From Parafilimonas sp. (GTDB lineage: Bacteria > Bacteroidota > Bacteroidia > Chitinophagales > Chitinophagaceae), in NCBI GenBank assembly GCA_023251275.1, contig JAHEZC010000133.1, forward strand, positions 1 to 7,126: a stretch of DNA of 7,126 nt, written 5' to 3'. The notes below the pieces were generated by a model. It saw nothing but the letters and a program-made list of their open reading frames with translations. It ran no database searches and had not been told where the DNA came from. A program made the position numbers and the translations under genes. Shown here one piece after another: positions 6,452 to 7,126 of this stretch; position 1 is the first letter of the stretch; each line of letters begins with the position of its first letter.

Positions 6452-6886
6452 ATGAATAAAGTACTATTTTCTTCCCTGGTGATTTTGATGTCAAATTCAC
6501 TTTTCGGGCAAGATCAAAATGTATCTGCGGATTCAAGCAGCCAGAATGGAAAAGTTTATTTTATGAGATCAACCGGTTTCCAGGGATCTGCATCCGCATT
6601 TACTGTATTTATTGATGATACCTTAGTTTGTAAATTGAATAACAAAAGGTATTCGATTCATGAAGTTGCACCCGGAACACATCATTTTTCATCTCAATTT
6701 GCCGGTAAGAAATCTAAGGAGAAGGCAGAAAGAATTGAAATAAACGTTGAAGCCGGAAAAACCTACTATATCGAATTGATTTTTCAACCCGGTTTATTTA
6801 TAAACAATCTTTATTGCCAGGAAGTTACTGAGAGCTCAGCAAAAAGGTTTTTACCGGATTTGAAAGAAGATAAGAAATGTCTATAA
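6452..6886 (+). CDS. Secreted DUF2846-like protein
   Basis: A 144-residue protein with a signal peptide (1-20, MNKVLFSSLVILMSNSLFGQ). The mature part follows the DUF2846 plan: GKVYFMRSTGFQGSASAF, then a small-ligand-like strand pair FTVFIDDTLVCKL, then YSIHEVAPGTHHFSSQF, then INVEAGKTYYIELIFQPG. This is a compact beta-sandwich of the transthyretin-like type. Many relatives are lipoproteins, but here the signal peptide end (SLFGQ-DQ) has no lipobox cysteine, so a soluble periplasmic protein is expected. Function in the family is unknown. It follows the small secreted gene on the same strand with a 67-base gap and no clear promoter, so it may share its transcript. Stop TAA, then a convergent gene. 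Confidence 0.8.
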   Translation: MNKVLFSSLVILMSNSLFGQDQNVSADSSSQNGKVYFMRSTGFQGSASAFTVFIDDTLVCKLNNKRYSIHEVAPGTHHFSSQFAGKKSKEKAERIEINVEAGKTYYIELIFQPGLFINNLYCQEVTESSAKRFLPDLKEDKKCL

Positions 6887-6995
6887 CTGTAGTTTTGGAA
6901 ATATTTACAATGCGTGTTTTTGGAAAAAAGCGGAAGATGTTCACAGATGAGATAATAAAGCTTTATAAGCTTAGAGCTTCGCAAACACTCGCCTG

Positions 6996-7126
6996 TCATC
7001 CTTTGGGAATAGCATAATTAACCTGGAATCTCAAGGATTGATTTGGTCCATTAGCGGGTCGCACTATGTTGTAAAAATATTGCACATTAAATGTTATAGC
7101 TCTTCCTCTTCTCAATGGTTCGGTTT
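6996..7126 (-). CDS. C-terminal end of a probable outer-membrane beta-barrel protein (cut by window edge)
   Basis: The last 42 codons of a gene entering from the right end at TGA 6998-6996. The residues alternate hydrophobic and polar as in membrane strands: RAITFNVQYFYNIVRPANG, then SLRFQVNYAIPKG. The pattern 'YN-x-V-R-P-x-x-G-P, then L-R-F-Q-V, then a proline-lysine end' is one I associate with the final hairpin of Bacteroidota outer-membrane transporter or phenol-degradation-type (PF13557-like) barrels; this family call is from memory and tentative. It converges with the DUF2846-like gene, with 109 bases between stops. The only structure in that gap is a 6-bp AAGCTT-TAT-AAGCTT hairpin (6958-6972), too weak to call a terminator. 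Confidence 0.6.
   Translation of the reverse strand, partial: TEPLRRGRAITFNVQYFYNIVRPANGPNQSLRFQVNYAIPKG

Noticed and set aside
6958..6972. AAGCTT-TAT-AAGCTT hairpin in the convergent gap
   Set aside because: AAGCTT is itself a palindrome, the stem is 6 bp and AT-rich, and no T-run follows in either direction, so it does not support a terminator call.
6811..6999. Minus-strand 62-codon frame whose ATG overlaps the stop of the barrel-protein fragment (ATGA)
   Set aside because: It is mostly antisense to the 3' end of the DUF2846-like gene, has no signal peptide or domain, and its composition (many C, Y, S, K) looks like a shadow frame.

Overview
The window looks like chromosomal DNA from a Bacteroidota bacterium, most likely a Chitinophagaceae-type relative. 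The grounds are AT-rich DNA, starts with little Shine-Dalgarno signal, promoters of the TAnnTTTG (-7) / TTTG (-33) kind, a TonB-dependent receptor with an N-terminal carboxypeptidase-regulatory-like domain, and a sigma-54 of the Bacteroidota type. The taxonomic call rests on remembered family resemblance, not on a search. There are no tRNA or rRNA genes, CRISPR arrays or insertion sequences.

Left part, minus strand, 3590 down to 1: an envelope operon. It starts from a near-ideal promoter (3559-3590) that is wrapped by a perfect 10-bp inverted repeat (3566-3597), a strong operator candidate. The genes in order are a 742-residue TonB-dependent receptor without a SusD partner, a 2TM-domain protein, a secreted TPR-like protein, and the N-terminus of a membrane protein cut by the window edge. 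An 8-bp-stem hairpin lies between the last two genes.

Middle part, minus strand, 6021 down to 3722: sigma-54 (rpoN) followed by a seven-helix membrane protein with PAP2-like motifs. The rpoN frame is complete from start to RpoN box over 496 codons, except that codon 213 is TAA. The frame is the same on both sides of the stop, so this is a point nonsense change and not a frameshift. It is the most notable observation in the window: a recent loss of sigma-54, a split sigma factor, or a sequence error.

Right part, plus strand, 6109-6886: two small secreted proteins, one an unrecognised 91-residue protein divergent from rpoN and the other a DUF2846-like protein. Facing them on the minus strand at 6996-7126 is the C-terminal end of a probable outer-membrane beta-barrel protein.

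Functionally this is mostly cell-envelope biology (import, periplasmic and membrane proteins) around one transcription factor gene. No clearly new system is visible. The broken rpoN and the repressed-looking receptor operon deserve a closer look.
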